Assembly: GCA_016647705.1 (NCBI GenBank)
Contig: CM028333.1
Span: forward strand, 19,713,743 to 19,777,742
Reading direction: 5' to 3'
Source: Eucommia ulmoides
Lineage: Eukaryota > Streptophyta > Magnoliopsida > Garryales > Eucommiaceae
Length of the DNA: 64,000 nt
Every line of letters starts with the position of its first letter. Within the stretch, counting starts at the first letter, position 1. The translations under genes were made by a program, and so were the position numbers. This document shows, piece after piece, positions 22,296 through 34,080 of the stretch. A model generated the notes under the pieces. The model was not told the DNA's origin. It saw only the letters and a list, made by a program, of their open reading frames with translations, and did no database searches.

Positions 22296-22529
22296 TTTTA
22301 CTTCTCCATAAAGTTGATTGGATAGTCCCTTAAGTTAGTCCAATTAAAAATTAATATATGAGGACTAAATTAAAATTAATATGAAAAGTGAGGCACTATT
22401 AATATAATGTTTTTTTACTTCGCCATAAAGTTGATTGGATAGTCCCTTAAATTACTCTAATTAAAAATTAATATATGAGGACGAAATTAAAATTAATATG
22501 AAAGGTGAGGCACTATTAACATAATGTTT
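22296..22529. repeat. 117-bp tandem duplication
   Basis: Two adjacent units (22296-22412, 22413-22529) share almost all bases, for example 'cataaagttgattggatagt' at 22307 and 22424, with about eight differences. They are non-coding. Confidence 0.85.
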
Positions 22530-24096
22530 TTTTTTTTATTTTTTGCGGTGAATTGATGCGCCGCTTGATCATTGTTTTGGTTTTTCAGTGGATATACACA
22601 GGTTTTGTTTGTTCAAATATTTCTGTTTTCGTATTTCTATTCCTCAGATTTTTTTTATTATTTTTTGATATATCCACGAGTGTCCCTACATTTACACAAG
22701 GTGTGAGACTAATCTTGTTCAGGGTACATGACTGCTTCTTCCAACAAATACTTTTCCACATATTTGAATTCTTGACCTTACAGAGATTTTTCAACTGTTT
22801 TAACTCAAGTGAGTCTTACCACTTTAGCTACATTATACTAGTAATTTTATTTTTTTATTCTCAAAATCAATTTCTATTCTTTTTTTATTTTTTTTGCCAA
22901 ATTTTAAAAAATAAAGCAAAATTATTTTTCAATTACTATTTCTATACCGAAAGAGAATGGTTAATTCTCTTTTACCCCCGAGTATTTTAGTCCAATTTCA
23001 TTTTAACCGCTTTAAAAACCTACACATCTTAGTTGCCTTTTATTTATTTCTTAATTTAAATTCAATATTTAATGACAATAAAAGATAAAAACTTTTTTAG
23101 CTTTCTACCTCTATTTCTCTCTTTTTAATTAGCTTTTTGTTTAAGTAAAAATAAATAAAATTACAATTAAAATTAAAATAAAAGTTAGTTTGCCTATTTC
23201 ATATAAAATTTAGATGGGATATTTTTCATAAATTTTTTAATATATTTCGAAAAATAAATAAATTAGTTTTTCAAATTTATTATAAGTAGAATGGGATAAA
23301 GTATAAGTTTTTAAAGTAGAGGGGACAAAATAAAATAAAATAAAATTAAAATATAAAAGAATAAAAGGAAATTAACGAAAAAGAGAATAAAACCACTATA
23401 ATAATTATGTGTGTAGTAGGTGGTGGTGGGCATGGTCATTTACCGTTGTCGTCTGCCAGCTACGAATACAATTGGCGTTGGCGCACGTCCCCTTCACGGC
23501 TTGGACAAGAATCTCGCCCTAATTACAAAATTATGTACGGTATCTTCTTAAATCTTTCAAAAAATATAATTCTCGGCACATAAATAACTCAAAAACTTGT
23601 AATCTAAGTGTGCCTTTCTAATTAAAAATCTTCAAAACTTCGTCTTTTAACATTTGTACTAAAAAAAAGATAAGAAAGCATATGTAACCAATAGCCATCA
23701 TTTTCCTTGTCAACCAATATTTGACTATCTTGAATGTAATCAAGAACGTACCAAGTTGATGTGAGACAGTGTACTTTTAAGATTGTCCGGTAAAATAATC
23801 AATCGAGTTGCATGTAAATTTATCCATACGCACTTTATCGTACGTCCGAGAGGAAAATGGTGAAAATGAGCATGTATGAATATTTTCTCACTTCGCCAAT
23901 CGCGGTATCTTTTTCTAGCAACACTTTAGCTAGGTTTAATACCCAATTTGAAAAATATATTTTTGTGTTTTATATTAAAAAAAAATGAATATAATTTTTT
24001 ATGAGAGAAAATTTATTTAGAACATTCTTAAAAAAAAGATTTTTTTTAAAGTATTGCATAAATTATTGTTAAAAGGAAGGATACAATAGTTATTAC
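22530..24096. other. AT-rich non-coding region; SINE family 1 copy 3 at 23735-23850
   Basis: The open frame 22553-22990 is Phe/Leu-rich translation of T-rich DNA and is not considered a gene. At 23735-23850 (+) the SINE body recurs ('aagttgatgtgagacagtgt', 'cttttaagattgtccggtaa') without a recognisable head. Nothing else is supported. Confidence 0.5.
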
Positions 24097-24608
24097 TATT
24101 AGAATTTAATCCCTATAGATCTGAATCTATAACACCTAACGCAACATGTTAAATCATTAAGAATTCTATATTAACGCGTAAATCGAGTACCTGGATCCAT
24201 TATGAACAATCGACTACTGATGCGAAAATTTGCGATGATCGATCACTAGTAGGGCACGGATCGAGTGGGTACGTAATCTTCCCCAACCAAATCTCTTGAG
24301 TTTCTCTATGGGATTATCGATTCTATTCTAGATGGGGAAAATGGAGCTGTCAAATGATTTGGTGTATTGGGGACCATAACCCTAATTTATTTTTTATATA
24401 TGATGTGATTAGGGTTCTCATAATTCTCTAATTATCCCATAATAATCCGATATCTACATATTTAACCCACGTTCTTTTGAGTAGTTTACGAACTTATCTA
24501 AATTAATTAGATTACTTAATTTAGCCCATTAATTTAAATAGCAACTATAATTGAAAAATAATAATATGTCACCCAATATAAATTAGGAAACAAAAAAAAT
24601 TCCTGAGA
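24097..24608 (-). mobile_element. element B 3' LTR
   Basis: It matches 30149-30658 throughout ('aatttaatccctatagatct', 'gatcgatcac', 'attagggtt'). The right end is mutated ('cctgaga' for 'cctaaca'). Confidence 0.88.
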
Positions 24609-25284
24609 ATCTCCCATTTGGGCTACATATTATTCCTGAAACAGTTATATCACAAAATTCCTCAGGCGCGCATCCGTATGCTATTTATTCTTAGACTTCT
24701 CCTTAAATAATCTGGTCCATCTCATATACTTGCAATGGAATTACTGCAACTTATATCACAATACAGTCGTGACTAAATCACGATGATCACCATACTAGTA
24801 CACTCATTGTTATAGATCAAAATGTGGATAAATAGTATGGAAATTACATGCAATGTGATCTCAGACATGCCTATTTCCCACTGATCCAACTTTAATCTTT
24901 AGTGAGATTAATCCTTAGTCTTTCTATCCTTATGTTAAATCACAATTAGAAAGAACATATTCATAAATAAAATTTAATCCATCTACTTTATTATGCAAAA
25001 ATCAAATATATGTATTTAACCATTCAACAAACACAAACTCCCACTAAACCAGCGCATCATCAGATAAAACCACACTTATACAAGCAGTGTGTTCATGAAA
25101 TACCTTAGGTGACAAACCTTTAGTGAGCGGATTCGCAATCATGGAGTTTGTTTCCATATGTTCTATAGATACTATCCTACTCTGAATTCTCTATTTAGCA
25201 ACCAAAAACCTGATCGGAATCAGAATACCCAATGATATCCAAATGATTTGTCTTTCGATAAGTGAGCATGTAATCTTTTATTTT
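24609..25284 (-). pseudogene. element B RNase H remnant and 3' non-coding region
   Basis: Minus-strand fragments near 25090-25260 recall the RNase H C-terminus ('DPLTKGLS'-like sequence around 25110 and 'GYSDSD'-like around 25215), with frameshifts and a large part of the domain deleted. The polypurine tract adjoins the LTR at 24609-24618. Confidence 0.5.
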
Positions 25285-26440
25285 CTATAAATACCTTATA
25301 ACCTGTTTGGATGGTTTCCAACGATCCATCCCAGGGTTACTTAAGTATCTGCCTAATATTCCAAATATGAACGCTAAATCTGGATGCGTACATCCTTGAG
25401 TGTACACAAGACTCCCTACTGTCGACGCATAGAGAATCTTTTGCATCTCTTTCTTTTTCAACTCATTCTTGGGGCATTGAGTGAGACAAAACATGTATCC
25501 TTTAGCGACAAGAGTATTTCTCGGTGCACAATCTTTCATGCTAAATCTAGTAAGCACTTTATCAATATAGCTCTTTTGTGATAATCTCAGGATACCTCGA
25601 GAGTGATCTCGGTGTATCTTTATTCCTAATGCAAAAGAGGCGTCCCCAAGATCTTTCATTTCAAAATTCTCAGTTAGAAATCTCTTGATTTCGTGGAATA
25701 AGCCTATATCGTTGCCAGCTATCAATATGTAATTGACATATAGCACTAGAAATAATGAATTTACTCCCACTGAACTTGTGGTATACAAAATCATCAACTG
25801 CATTTACCTCAAAACCATATGAAACAATGATTTGACGAAATTTGTGACACCATTGACGGGAAACTTGTTTGAGACCATAGATGGATGTTTTTAGCTTGTA
25901 AACCATAGACTTTGGATTGCTTAATACAAAGTTTTCTGGTTGCATCATATATATCGTTTATTCAATGTCTTCATTGATAAACATAGTCTTTACATCCATC
26001 TGATGTAACTCTAAATCAAAATGAGCTACAAGTGTCATGATAATCTTGAAAGAGTCTTGGAGAAGGACGATATAATCATCCAAAATCGCACTTCTCCTTT
26101 CCCTAGTGGATCTTCTAAATGGCACTTCTTGAGATTGTTGAGTTTGTTCTATAGGTTGTGTTTGAGGAAGAACCTCATTGTTGTCTTGGTTTGGAACAAT
26201 GTCAGGAATAGGAGCCTGAGCCTGAACATTGTTATCTAGAGTCGGAACTGTGTCTTGAATAGCAATAGGTATAGAGACCTGATCACTGTTAATAACAGAT
26301 TCCATTTTGAAGAAAATTGTGTCTTGAATAACAATAGGTACAGAGATCTGATCACCATCAATAACAGATTCTTCTTCAAAGACAACATTCCTTATGTTCT
26401 CATTTCCCTTCAAACTGAACACCCTTAAGGAATCTCGCAT
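25285..26440 (-). pseudogene. element B reverse transcriptase
   Basis: Frame 25285-25803 spans the catalytic box to the RT-RNase H junction. The box reads LVLYVNYILIAGND where YVDD is expected, so both catalytic aspartates are lost. MKDLGDASFALGIKI, SQKSYIDKVL and IGSLVY-like (VGSLVYTQGCTHPD) blocks follow. 25670-25948 has SIYGLKQVSRQW. 25958-26440 has the linker with repeated Gln/Pro-rich segments, RRSTRERRSAILDDY and LELHQMDVKTMFINEDIE. Frames overlap, so frameshifts separate them. A block between DDYIVLLQ and the palm is deleted. Confidence 0.82.
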
Positions 26441-26453
26441 TTCCCGTTCTTAT

Positions 26454-26940
26454 TTAAGGGATCATAAAACTTAAATTATCTCGATCGTTCAATGTACCCA
26501 AAAAGCAGTAGCTAACTGTTCTTGAATTAAGTTTTCTTTTATTTGGCCTATAAGGCCTAGTCTTAACTAGACAACTCCAAACGTGTAAATGCCTTATGCT
26601 AGGCTTTACGCCTAACCACAGTTCATAAGGGGTTTTAGTTACTGCTTTACTTGGTACCCTGTTTAGGATATATACTGTAATCTTAAGTGCTTCTCCCCAG
26701 AGTGATTCTGTTAAAGAAGAATGAATTATCATATTTCTTACCATGTCCTTAAGTGTTTTGTTTTGTCTTTCAGCAACACGGTTCGTGCCAAGTTTACCTG
26801 GCATGGTGTATTGTGGGACGATTCCACATTCCTCTAGGAATTTAGCAAACGATCCTGGATGTTGTTTTTCTGATCCGTAAAATTTCCTATAGTATTCACC
26901 ACCACGATCCTATTTAACAGCCTTAATTTTATTTCCAAGT
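26454..26940 (-). pseudogene. element B integrase C-terminal part
   Basis: Frame 26454-26804 has [16 protein letters not shown] (catalytic Glu), [24 protein letters not shown] and [14 protein letters not shown]. Upstream, to about 27060, are stop-ridden traces of the core domain ('[10 protein letters not shown]'-type sequence). It would join cDNA to host DNA if intact. Confidence 0.8.
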
Positions 26941-28596
26941 TGAAGTTCAACTTCAACTTTGAAAGACTTAAGTACGTCCAATGATTGAAACTTCTCATGA
27001 ATTAAATATAGGTACCCATAATGAGAGTAGTTGTCTATGAATGTAATAAAATACCGCTGTCCATTCCAAGATACTGTAGGGAATGGTCCGTAGTATGTAT
27101 TAGTTTTAAGACACCAGAACTCCTATTAGCACCCAATTTCTTTATGTTTGTCTATTTTCCCTTTACTCATTCAATACAAACTTTGAAGTTTGTTAAATCA
27201 AGGAGATCAAGAATTCCGTCAGAAACAAGCATATCTATTTTCTGTTTAGAGATATGTTCCAGACTTTTGTGCCAAAGTATGACGTAACTCTCATTAGCTA
27301 ATTTGCGTTTTGTATCACAAGTAGTTGTCTGCGAGGTTTCATTATGTGAAACAATAGTATCTAAAAACTATAGATTATCAATTAAAGAACCAGTTGCAGT
27401 AATATTTGAATCTCGAAAAAGACTGAGGTTATTATTTCCAAATGAACAAGAAAAACCAAATTTGTCCAAATTCGAAATGGAAACCAAATACTATTTAAAT
27501 AGAGGTATTACATATGTCTCTTTCAAATCCAAAAAGTAACCAGTCTTTAAGGATAACCTCAAAATCCCTATTGCCTTAACAACAACTATTTTGCCATTGC
27601 TCACATAAATGCATCTTTCGGTATTAATTGGCTTTCGGCTCTACATGCAACCCTGCATAAACACACTTACATGAGTAGTAGCACCAGAAACTACCCACTA
27701 AGTGTGACTAGGTATAGAAACTAAATTAACCTCAAAACAAATTAGAGTGAGAATCATACTTTTCTTTACATGTTATGCGACGTACTTGGAACACTCCATT
27801 TTCATATGTCTAGCTTTCTTGCAGAAGAAACAGGAAAATTCTTGATCCTGATTCTTTTGCAATTTAGACTATCGTGTTCTAACTACATCTTCCTGACCTT
27901 AATCTCTTTGTCGTTTCTTACCTTAGAGGTAGTGGCTAAGTTAGCACTTTCTGTCTTTTTTCGCTTAATTCTTTTTTTTCTTCTTCTTGCACATAGTTAG
28001 ATATGAGCTCATTAAGAGTCCATTTATTCTTTCAAGTATTATAACTTACCGTAAACTGACTGTATTGTGCAGGAAGAGAAATGAGTACTAAATGCACGAG
28101 CTAGTCTTTAGATAGCTCTAACATTAGTGCCTTTAGTTCCGAAGCGACATTGGACATTTTAATATTGTACTCCCTTACGTTCCCCTTTCCTTTTATACTT
28201 TATGGAGACAAGATTAGCTAAAAGTGTACTTGTCTCTGCGTTTTCGTTCTTTACAAAACGTTTTTCTATTTCCTCAGGGAACGTTTCAGCAATTACCTTA
28301 TCGGATATACAACCCCTGAATGTTTCCAGAACGCTTTGTTGGATCATCATAAGATTTACACGATTAGAATTGTCCTACCTCTCATATTCCCTTTTAGCCT
28401 CAGGGGAACTTTTTTCAGTGAGTGGTGAATGCTGTTCTTTCCTTAGAGCAAAGTCAAGACCCATGCAGCTGAGAACAATTGAGATGTTCTCTCTCCAATC
28501 TTTAAAGTTCGTCTTGTTAAGCACTGGAATATAATTTATTTTGGCAGTAATAGTAGCAGTAGAAGTATTAACTAAAGAAAAAATAATGATGAACAC
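26941..28596 (-). pseudogene. element B gag, protease and integrase N-terminal remnants
   Basis: Frame 28375-28596 is the Gag N-terminus (YIPVLNKTNFKDWRENISIV and SCMGLDFALR). Downstream pieces on minus (28159-28350, and unframed sequence to 27000) are the rest of gag and the pre-integrase region with many stops. No intact zinc knuckle was found. The plus-strand open frames here are shadows. Confidence 0.65.
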
Positions 28597-28869
28597 AAGC
28601 TCATAACATAAAAGTTCATGTCAAATTAAAACTTTAACACGTATGACATAAACAAAATAATTGATTGGTGGGGCCCATCACAAGATACCTAGTACAACAT
28701 TGATGTTTAGTCTTTTGGAAGAAACACCAACCTGTAAGCGGTACTCTCAATTCAGTAATAAAATATTGACAATAAATTCTGTCAAATAATAAGTCTTTTT
28801 TTGGATCGACTTACTGTTCACACGAAAACTTGATAATAATTACACATTCATTCTTGCAGGTACATTTAT

Positions 28870-29160
28870 TATTTGGCCAAACAATAATCTTCCTTTGGGC
28901 CGATTATTGATTGCATAAATAATAACCATATGTATATTAATTTTAAATCAATGTCTATTATTTAATTGAACAATAACCTTCCTTTGGGATGGTTATTGTT
29001 CGCATAAATAATAATCGTTCAATTAATGTTCATTATTTTTTCAAACAATAACCTTCCTTTGAGCCGGTTATTGCTCACATAAATAACAAACATCAATAAC
29101 CATCAATGGTTATTATTTGGTCAAACAATAGTCTTCCTTTGGGCCGGCTATTGTTTGCAT
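28870..29160 (-). repeat. four tandem hairpin units in the element B leader
   Basis: Four units of about 75-90 bp each contain an 8-bp stem around a conserved 12-base loop (plus strand TTCCTTTGGGCC type). The stems are 28882-28889/28902-28909, 28971-28978/28991-28998, 29046-29053/29066-29073 and 29126-29133/29146-29153. Arms vary as CAATAATC/GATTATTG, CAATAACC/GGTTATTG (twice) and CAATAGTC/GGCTATTG. They lie in the untranslated leader between primer-binding site and gag, where retroelement packaging or translation signals usually lie. Confidence 0.8.
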
Positions 29161-29329
29161 AAATAACAAACATTAACATCTTAATATCCCAAAATAAAAA
29201 AAAACTACGAAGCAAAGATTACTTTGGTAACATATCGTTTCATTTTAATTAATCTCAAGATGCAAGATTTTATTAGTCCACCGTTCTAATGGTTTGTTGA
29301 TCGAATGTCGTGCAGCAGATTAAAATTTC

Positions 29330-29920
29330 TAACGTTAAGGCATCGAATCGATCGACTGGACCTGAAAATTCAATTGAACAAATTGGATAGAAGCTTGTTG
29401 CCTCTGTTCTGAAGCAGTTGGTTGACCGACCATGAAGGTTCAGTCGACCGAATCGGTCAGCCCAAAAAGAGTTGGAGTCTTGAAGCAGTCGGTCAATCGA
29501 CCATGAAGGTTTAGCCGAATTGGGTAGCCTCGACATCCTGTATCAATTGGTTGATCGACTAAGAAGGTTCGTTTGACCGATCGATCAGAACCTAAAACCC
29601 TGTGACCCCCCTAATTAAATCGGTTGACCGATTCCTAAGAATCGGTTAATTGATTCATCCAAATCTGACTTCAAGTCTAATTTTGACCATGATTCAATCA
29701 AATTCTAAAAACTCTTAAAACATAAAAGTTGTAGCTCTCTTTCTTATATTTGTATAGAATTTTGAATCATCTCAATTGGAGTTCGAATGATAAAGTTATG
29801 TCTAAAATACAAATACGCATCAAAACTGTCCGAACCCTCCCTGATCAAATCGGTTGCCAAATTTTTACGAGTCGGTTGACCGATTCAATCAGGCCTGAAT
29901 TGGATCTGAGATTTCAACAG
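29330..29920 (-). repeat. TTGACC (W-box-like) repeat region in the element B leader
   Basis: Repeated CGGTTGACCG, CGGTCAATCGACC and related motifs occur, in part as imperfect tandem units of about 70 bp beginning 'gaagcagtcggtcaatcgac'. The minus open frame 29273-29536 spans them and is probably not a protein. The same motif type fills U3 of LTR family X at 55790-56220 and 60510-60860. Confidence 0.65.
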
Positions 29921-30148
29921 CGAAAACACCCAAAAAATTCAAAAAATTGGAATTTTTCTTTCCTTAGATCCATAATATTTAGCAAAAATTGAATCAAATC
30001 ACATAAACCATATAAAAATCTTAATGTTTTCTCCCACTGTTTCATAAATAATTAAACTTTAATGGAGAAAACACAAACCCTAAAATTCTACGAACTTGAA
30101 AAATTTAAAACCCTAATGATTCAATATGAAGTAGGCTCTGATATCACT

Positions 30149-30658
30149 TGTTGGGATTTAATCCCTATAAATCTGAATCTACAACACCTAATGCAACATG
30201 TTAAATCATCATGAGTTCTATATTAACACATAAATCGCGCACCTGAATCCATTATGAATAATCGACTACTGATGTGAAAATCTGCGATGATCGATCACGA
30301 TTATGGCACCGATCGAGTAGGTACGTGATATTACTCAACCAAATCTCTTGAGTTCCTCAATAGGATTATCGATTTTCTTCCAGATGGGGAGAAGGAATCC
30401 GTTAAATGATTTGGTATATTGGAGACTATAACATTAATGTTTCTTTATATATGGTGTGATTAGGGTTCCCATAATCTCCTACTCACCCCATAATAATCTA
30501 ATATCTACACATTTAACCCACATTCTTTTGAGTTGTCTATGGACTTACTCAAATTAATTAGATCACTTAATTTTAACCCATTAATTTAAATAGCAAATAT
30601 AATTGAGAAATAATAATAGTTGCATAATATAGATTAGGAAATAAAAAATTTCCTAACA
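30149..30658 (-). mobile_element. element B 5' LTR with adjoining primer-binding site
   Basis: 510 bp, TGTTGGGATTTAATCCC on plus to TCCTAACA at 30658. The primer-binding site complement GGCTCTGATATCA is at 30134-30146. Confidence 0.9.
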
Positions 30659-30659
30659 G

Positions 30660-31181
30660 TTACCTTGGTTCTTTTATACTAACGGCATATCTCGGATAGA
30701 CCTTTATTCCCAAAATTCCTTGACTAAGATTTCCATGGATGACACCTATCAAGGCATCTGTTCTGTCATGTATTCTATAATCAAGAACAACAGCTTTTAT
30801 CGGGAAATTTATTCCTTCTCTAAAGTAGGCTTTAAAAATAATTTGTATTCCTCCAATATGAATATATCCAATTTTTTCTTTATCTTTTTCTAGCTTTTCA
30901 AGTTGTCTATTAATCATGCTTCTACTTATTAATGGAATATTTGTTTTTACTCTAGATTCTTCAGTATTAAGAGCGGCTTCAAATTGGCATTCTCCATAAT
31001 GGTAAATATTTTTCCTATTAAATTTTTCTAAAAAGCTTTTTCTGAATAATTCTTTATTTCCAAAAGTTCCAATATTACTAAGCAGTTTTCTATTGATAAC
31101 GGCTTCTGCCTTATAATCACCTTTTTCTTCAACAGTATCAATAGAGAAATCAATACTCGTACCCGCTTCCTGACTCATCAC
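30660..31181 (-). pseudogene. endogenous pararetrovirus: movement-protein-like frame
   Basis: The 173-codon minus frame resembles the 30K-type cell-to-cell movement protein of Caulimoviridae. Its best block lies at about residues 100-155 (IGYIHIGGIQIIFKA then a hydrophobic stretch and a YPRYAVS-type segment). This is a plant-virus-derived gene fixed in the host genome. The frame starts with an ATG that overlaps the end of the coat-protein remnant in another frame. It ends at a stop within the GTTAC duplication of copia element B. Shorter than a full movement protein; the C-terminal part is not found on the far side of the copia insertion (below 24097). Confidence 0.65.
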
Positions 31182-31189
31182 TAGTTTCT

Positions 31190-32598
31190 TCTAAGTAGTA
31201 GAATTCTTCTTTAGTTTCAATATCAGTAATATCATTGATTTCACTAATATCTAATTCATCTTGTTCTAGGAACATTTTTATTTTAGCATTTTGTTTGTTC
31301 TTTATATTAGGACATTCGTTAGCATAATGACCTATCTCATTACATGCCCAACATTTACATGTCTTAGTTGTTTTTCCTTGAGCAGTTTTGATTTCTGGAT
31401 GAGGCTTTTTATTAATTTTCTTTTTCTTAAAAAATCTTTTTGTTTTAAATGGATTTCTTGGTCTAAAGTTTCTTTTAAATGTTTTTTTTTAATTTATACT
31501 TGTTTCTTTTAAACAGTCTTTTAGTCTGTTTAGGAAATATATCAGCACATTCAAATTGCTTAGGAGCTTCAGATTGATTTTCATAGCAAAGTTCGAGTTG
31601 ATGATCTTTTCTATGTAGTTTAGCATTTTTAGCGGCAGCACACCATATACCCATCTGTCTTTGAGCATATTCCATTCTTGTTCCTAAAGAGTCTTCTAAT
31701 TGCCAATTAGGTATAGATTTATATCCTATTATTAGTTCTCTAGCATATTGAGCAAGTAATTTACTAAAATACATATTGAGATAGACCTGTTGTTCATAGC
31801 TGTTAAAATCAGCTTTGTAATAAAGTTTAGCAAATTCATTAGTATATACTTCAAAATAGCACATATTGCAAATTCTCATATTTATCAAGTGATTTATAGC
31901 ATTTATTCTATTTTTTCTTTGGATTTCTTTAACATTTTTATCCCAGAATTACCCTAGGAATTCTTTTCTAATAGTACTTTCAAATCTTCCAATAATTTTT
32001 GTGACATCACCGTCCTGACTAGCAGTATCTAGATCTGCAGTAACTACTCTTGTCCTTATCTTATTTTTAGCATGAATCCCTAGATTTGTCCACCAATTAC
32101 CAACATTTCCTAAGAAAGTCATAGGTATCCATTTTGAAAAAGGATCTTCAGTTATTTCTTCATGACCAAATACATTTATGAATATGGCTACGGTGTATAG
32201 AGATTTTGTCCATTTAGCAATAACTTCTTCCATCATAGCAATGTTTCCCATATAACTATCTATATTTAAATAAATTCTGTTTTCTGAAATGTTTTCTATT
32301 TTGGGTATACCAAACTTTTGTTTGAGCAATTCTTTATTAGCTTCCCTTATCCTTTTCTAGAGTCTCTAAAAGCAGGATTTGTATTTATATTTTCAGGGAA
32401 TGTTTTTGTAACACAGAGAGGAGTAAAGAGTGAGGGCTCATTAAGAAAATCACTTGTAGTTCTTGTTCTTTGAGGCGGAAGAGTATTAGCACTAGTTGTA
32501 GCTGGTTCAGTAGTTTAGGTAGAAGGTTGAGTAGTTTGGGCAGAAGTTATTGGGTTGACAGGTTGTCTAACACCACTAGTACCAGTTTCTGTATTCAT
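31190..32598 (-). pseudogene. endogenous pararetrovirus: coat-protein (Gag-like) region
   Basis: Three minus-strand pieces follow each other. An N-terminal Thr/Pro-rich piece (from about 32598) has an in-frame stop and a frameshift near 32340. The coat-protein core is 31949-32329 and 31475-31888, one in-frame stop apart (about 31946-31948). A Lys-rich tail has a frameshift in an A-run near 31488. At 31310-31365 the tail carries a CCHC zinc knuckle (CWACNEIGHYANEC), followed by an acidic end. Zinc knuckle plus basic tail next to a movement protein identifies Caulimoviridae. Coat protein upstream of movement protein is, from memory, the order in cavemovirus/solendovirus-like viruses. The copy is decayed and cannot be expressed intact. 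Confidence 0.72.
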
Positions 32599-34080
32599 TA
32601 AGACGTTTAACTCTTCAAAAAATATTGCTTCAATATGTTGTTTTGACTTATATTCTTAGAAGGTTTATGTGACAGTAAACTAGAATTTTATATGATGCAT
32701 CAACAAATATATTGGTTTGAAATAAAGTACCTATGTTTACTTTGATAATTTTCAAATTATTTAAATAATTGAGAAATTGGCATTATAAAATTTATCTCGG
32801 AACTTGTTGTTTTGATACAAGTGTCATATCAATTTACATGATGAAATTTGGGATGTTGGTTTGATAAAACAATGTGTTTAAAATATTTCTAATAAATTTA
32901 TAGTGTTATTGGGACTTGAAAATTCAAAATGTTGCTTTTAGAAAACACGTTTCCATGTAATGGCCCCAAAGTATTTATTGATATATCAAGTGAGAATTGA
33001 TGGAATAAATAAAATTTAAAACTTTGAGGCTTAAACTTGATACATTATTTTTTCACGAGATGGGTCAGATTGTCTCAAGACTACTAGGGACTAGATCTTG
33101 AATTGTCAGGAGGGATAAATCTTGGCCTGCAAGAAAGTCACTTAGAAAAGTAACGCAACATCTGTTATTGAGAACCCCACGAAAGAGGTTTAATGGGTAG
33201 TAATAAACCATATTGTGTGACTTATAAAACAACGCTACGTAATTTAGTCAAATTATTTTGAAGATTATCTTACTCATCCCTAAGATGCCAGTGTTGTATA
33301 ATTTGGTGTTAATGATGGGTTGAACAATTAATGAGATCACGGTAGGAACACTCTTGCAGAGTAGAGGTTACATGTACCCTTACAAGTTTCACTTCAATGA
33401 GAGTTGTCGTGAGGTCGCAACCATAGAATTAGTTTTTTCTTAGTGACTCTCATGAGAATTAAGATACATGCACAGGGCCATGAAAGCGCAAAACTGCGAA
33501 CGTGATCTAATATCTTACCATGTGTGTGTTTACTGAAGTTCTGTTAAAATGATCTAGTCCACGACATAGTTCACTATCGTTCCTTCGGATGAATGTTTGT
33601 TACACTAAGGTTCAAGTCCTAAAAACACCTTCAATCATTGCACAATATTCTATTATCCATTAATTTTCATTTGATTTTAATTTTAAATGATGTTGGGGAT
33701 TGTTATAAATAATTTAAAATTATGCTTATATTCTTATTTTTATTAATTAATATTATTAAATTTTATTAAGTTACAAAATTTATAATTTCTTTATGAATTT
33801 CATTATATTATATATATGTTACAAAGTTATTATTGTAATATTTATTTTTAATATTATTGATTTTATTAATTATAACATTATGAATATTTAATATTTCACC
33901 ATGAATTACATAATCCACATGCTACACATATGTGTGTCAGAATGAAATAAAATTATAGACAAAAAATAAAATAAAAAATAGTTTGATTCTATATATATAT
34001 ATGTAAAAAAAAAAATAGTGAGTATGAAATATTGAGATGTGATGTTCTATATTTGATATATTTTATTTTGGCTGACAGGT
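32599..34080. other. non-coding; possible virus intergenic DNA and old LTR-like sequence
   Basis: No frame of note. 33050-33720 has moderate GC and phrases such as 'gagggttgccgtgagg'-like text around 33400 that suggest an old LTR. It ends at 'gatgttggggattgttataa' near 33690, which could be a polypurine tract/LTR start. No family was assigned. 33720-34080 is very AT-rich. Confidence 0.35.

Larger units (their letters stand above)
24097..30658 (-). mobile_element. copia retrotransposon B, complete ends, decayed coding region
   Basis: LTRs lie at 24097-24608 and 30149-30658 (about 510 bp; the right copy is TGTTGGG...CTAACA on plus, the left starts TATTAG through mutation). The flanks ATTAC (24092-24096) and GTTAC (30659-30663) are a 5-bp duplication with one change. 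Minus order: LTR, primer-binding site TGATATCAGAGCC (complement of 30134-30146), a 1.5-kb leader with hairpin and W-box-like arrays, gag, integrase, RT/RNase H, purine tract AATGGGAGAT, LTR. It sits exactly at the edge of the pararetrovirus remnant. Confidence 0.9.

Noticed and set aside
22553-22990. 145-codon Phe/Leu-rich frame resembling a membrane protein
   Set aside because: T-rich low-complexity DNA yields such frames. No start context, codon bias or neighbour supports a gene.
29273-29536. 87-codon minus frame in the copia B leader as a gene
   Set aside because: It spans the TTGACC repeat units, lies between primer-binding site and gag, and has no recognisable domain.
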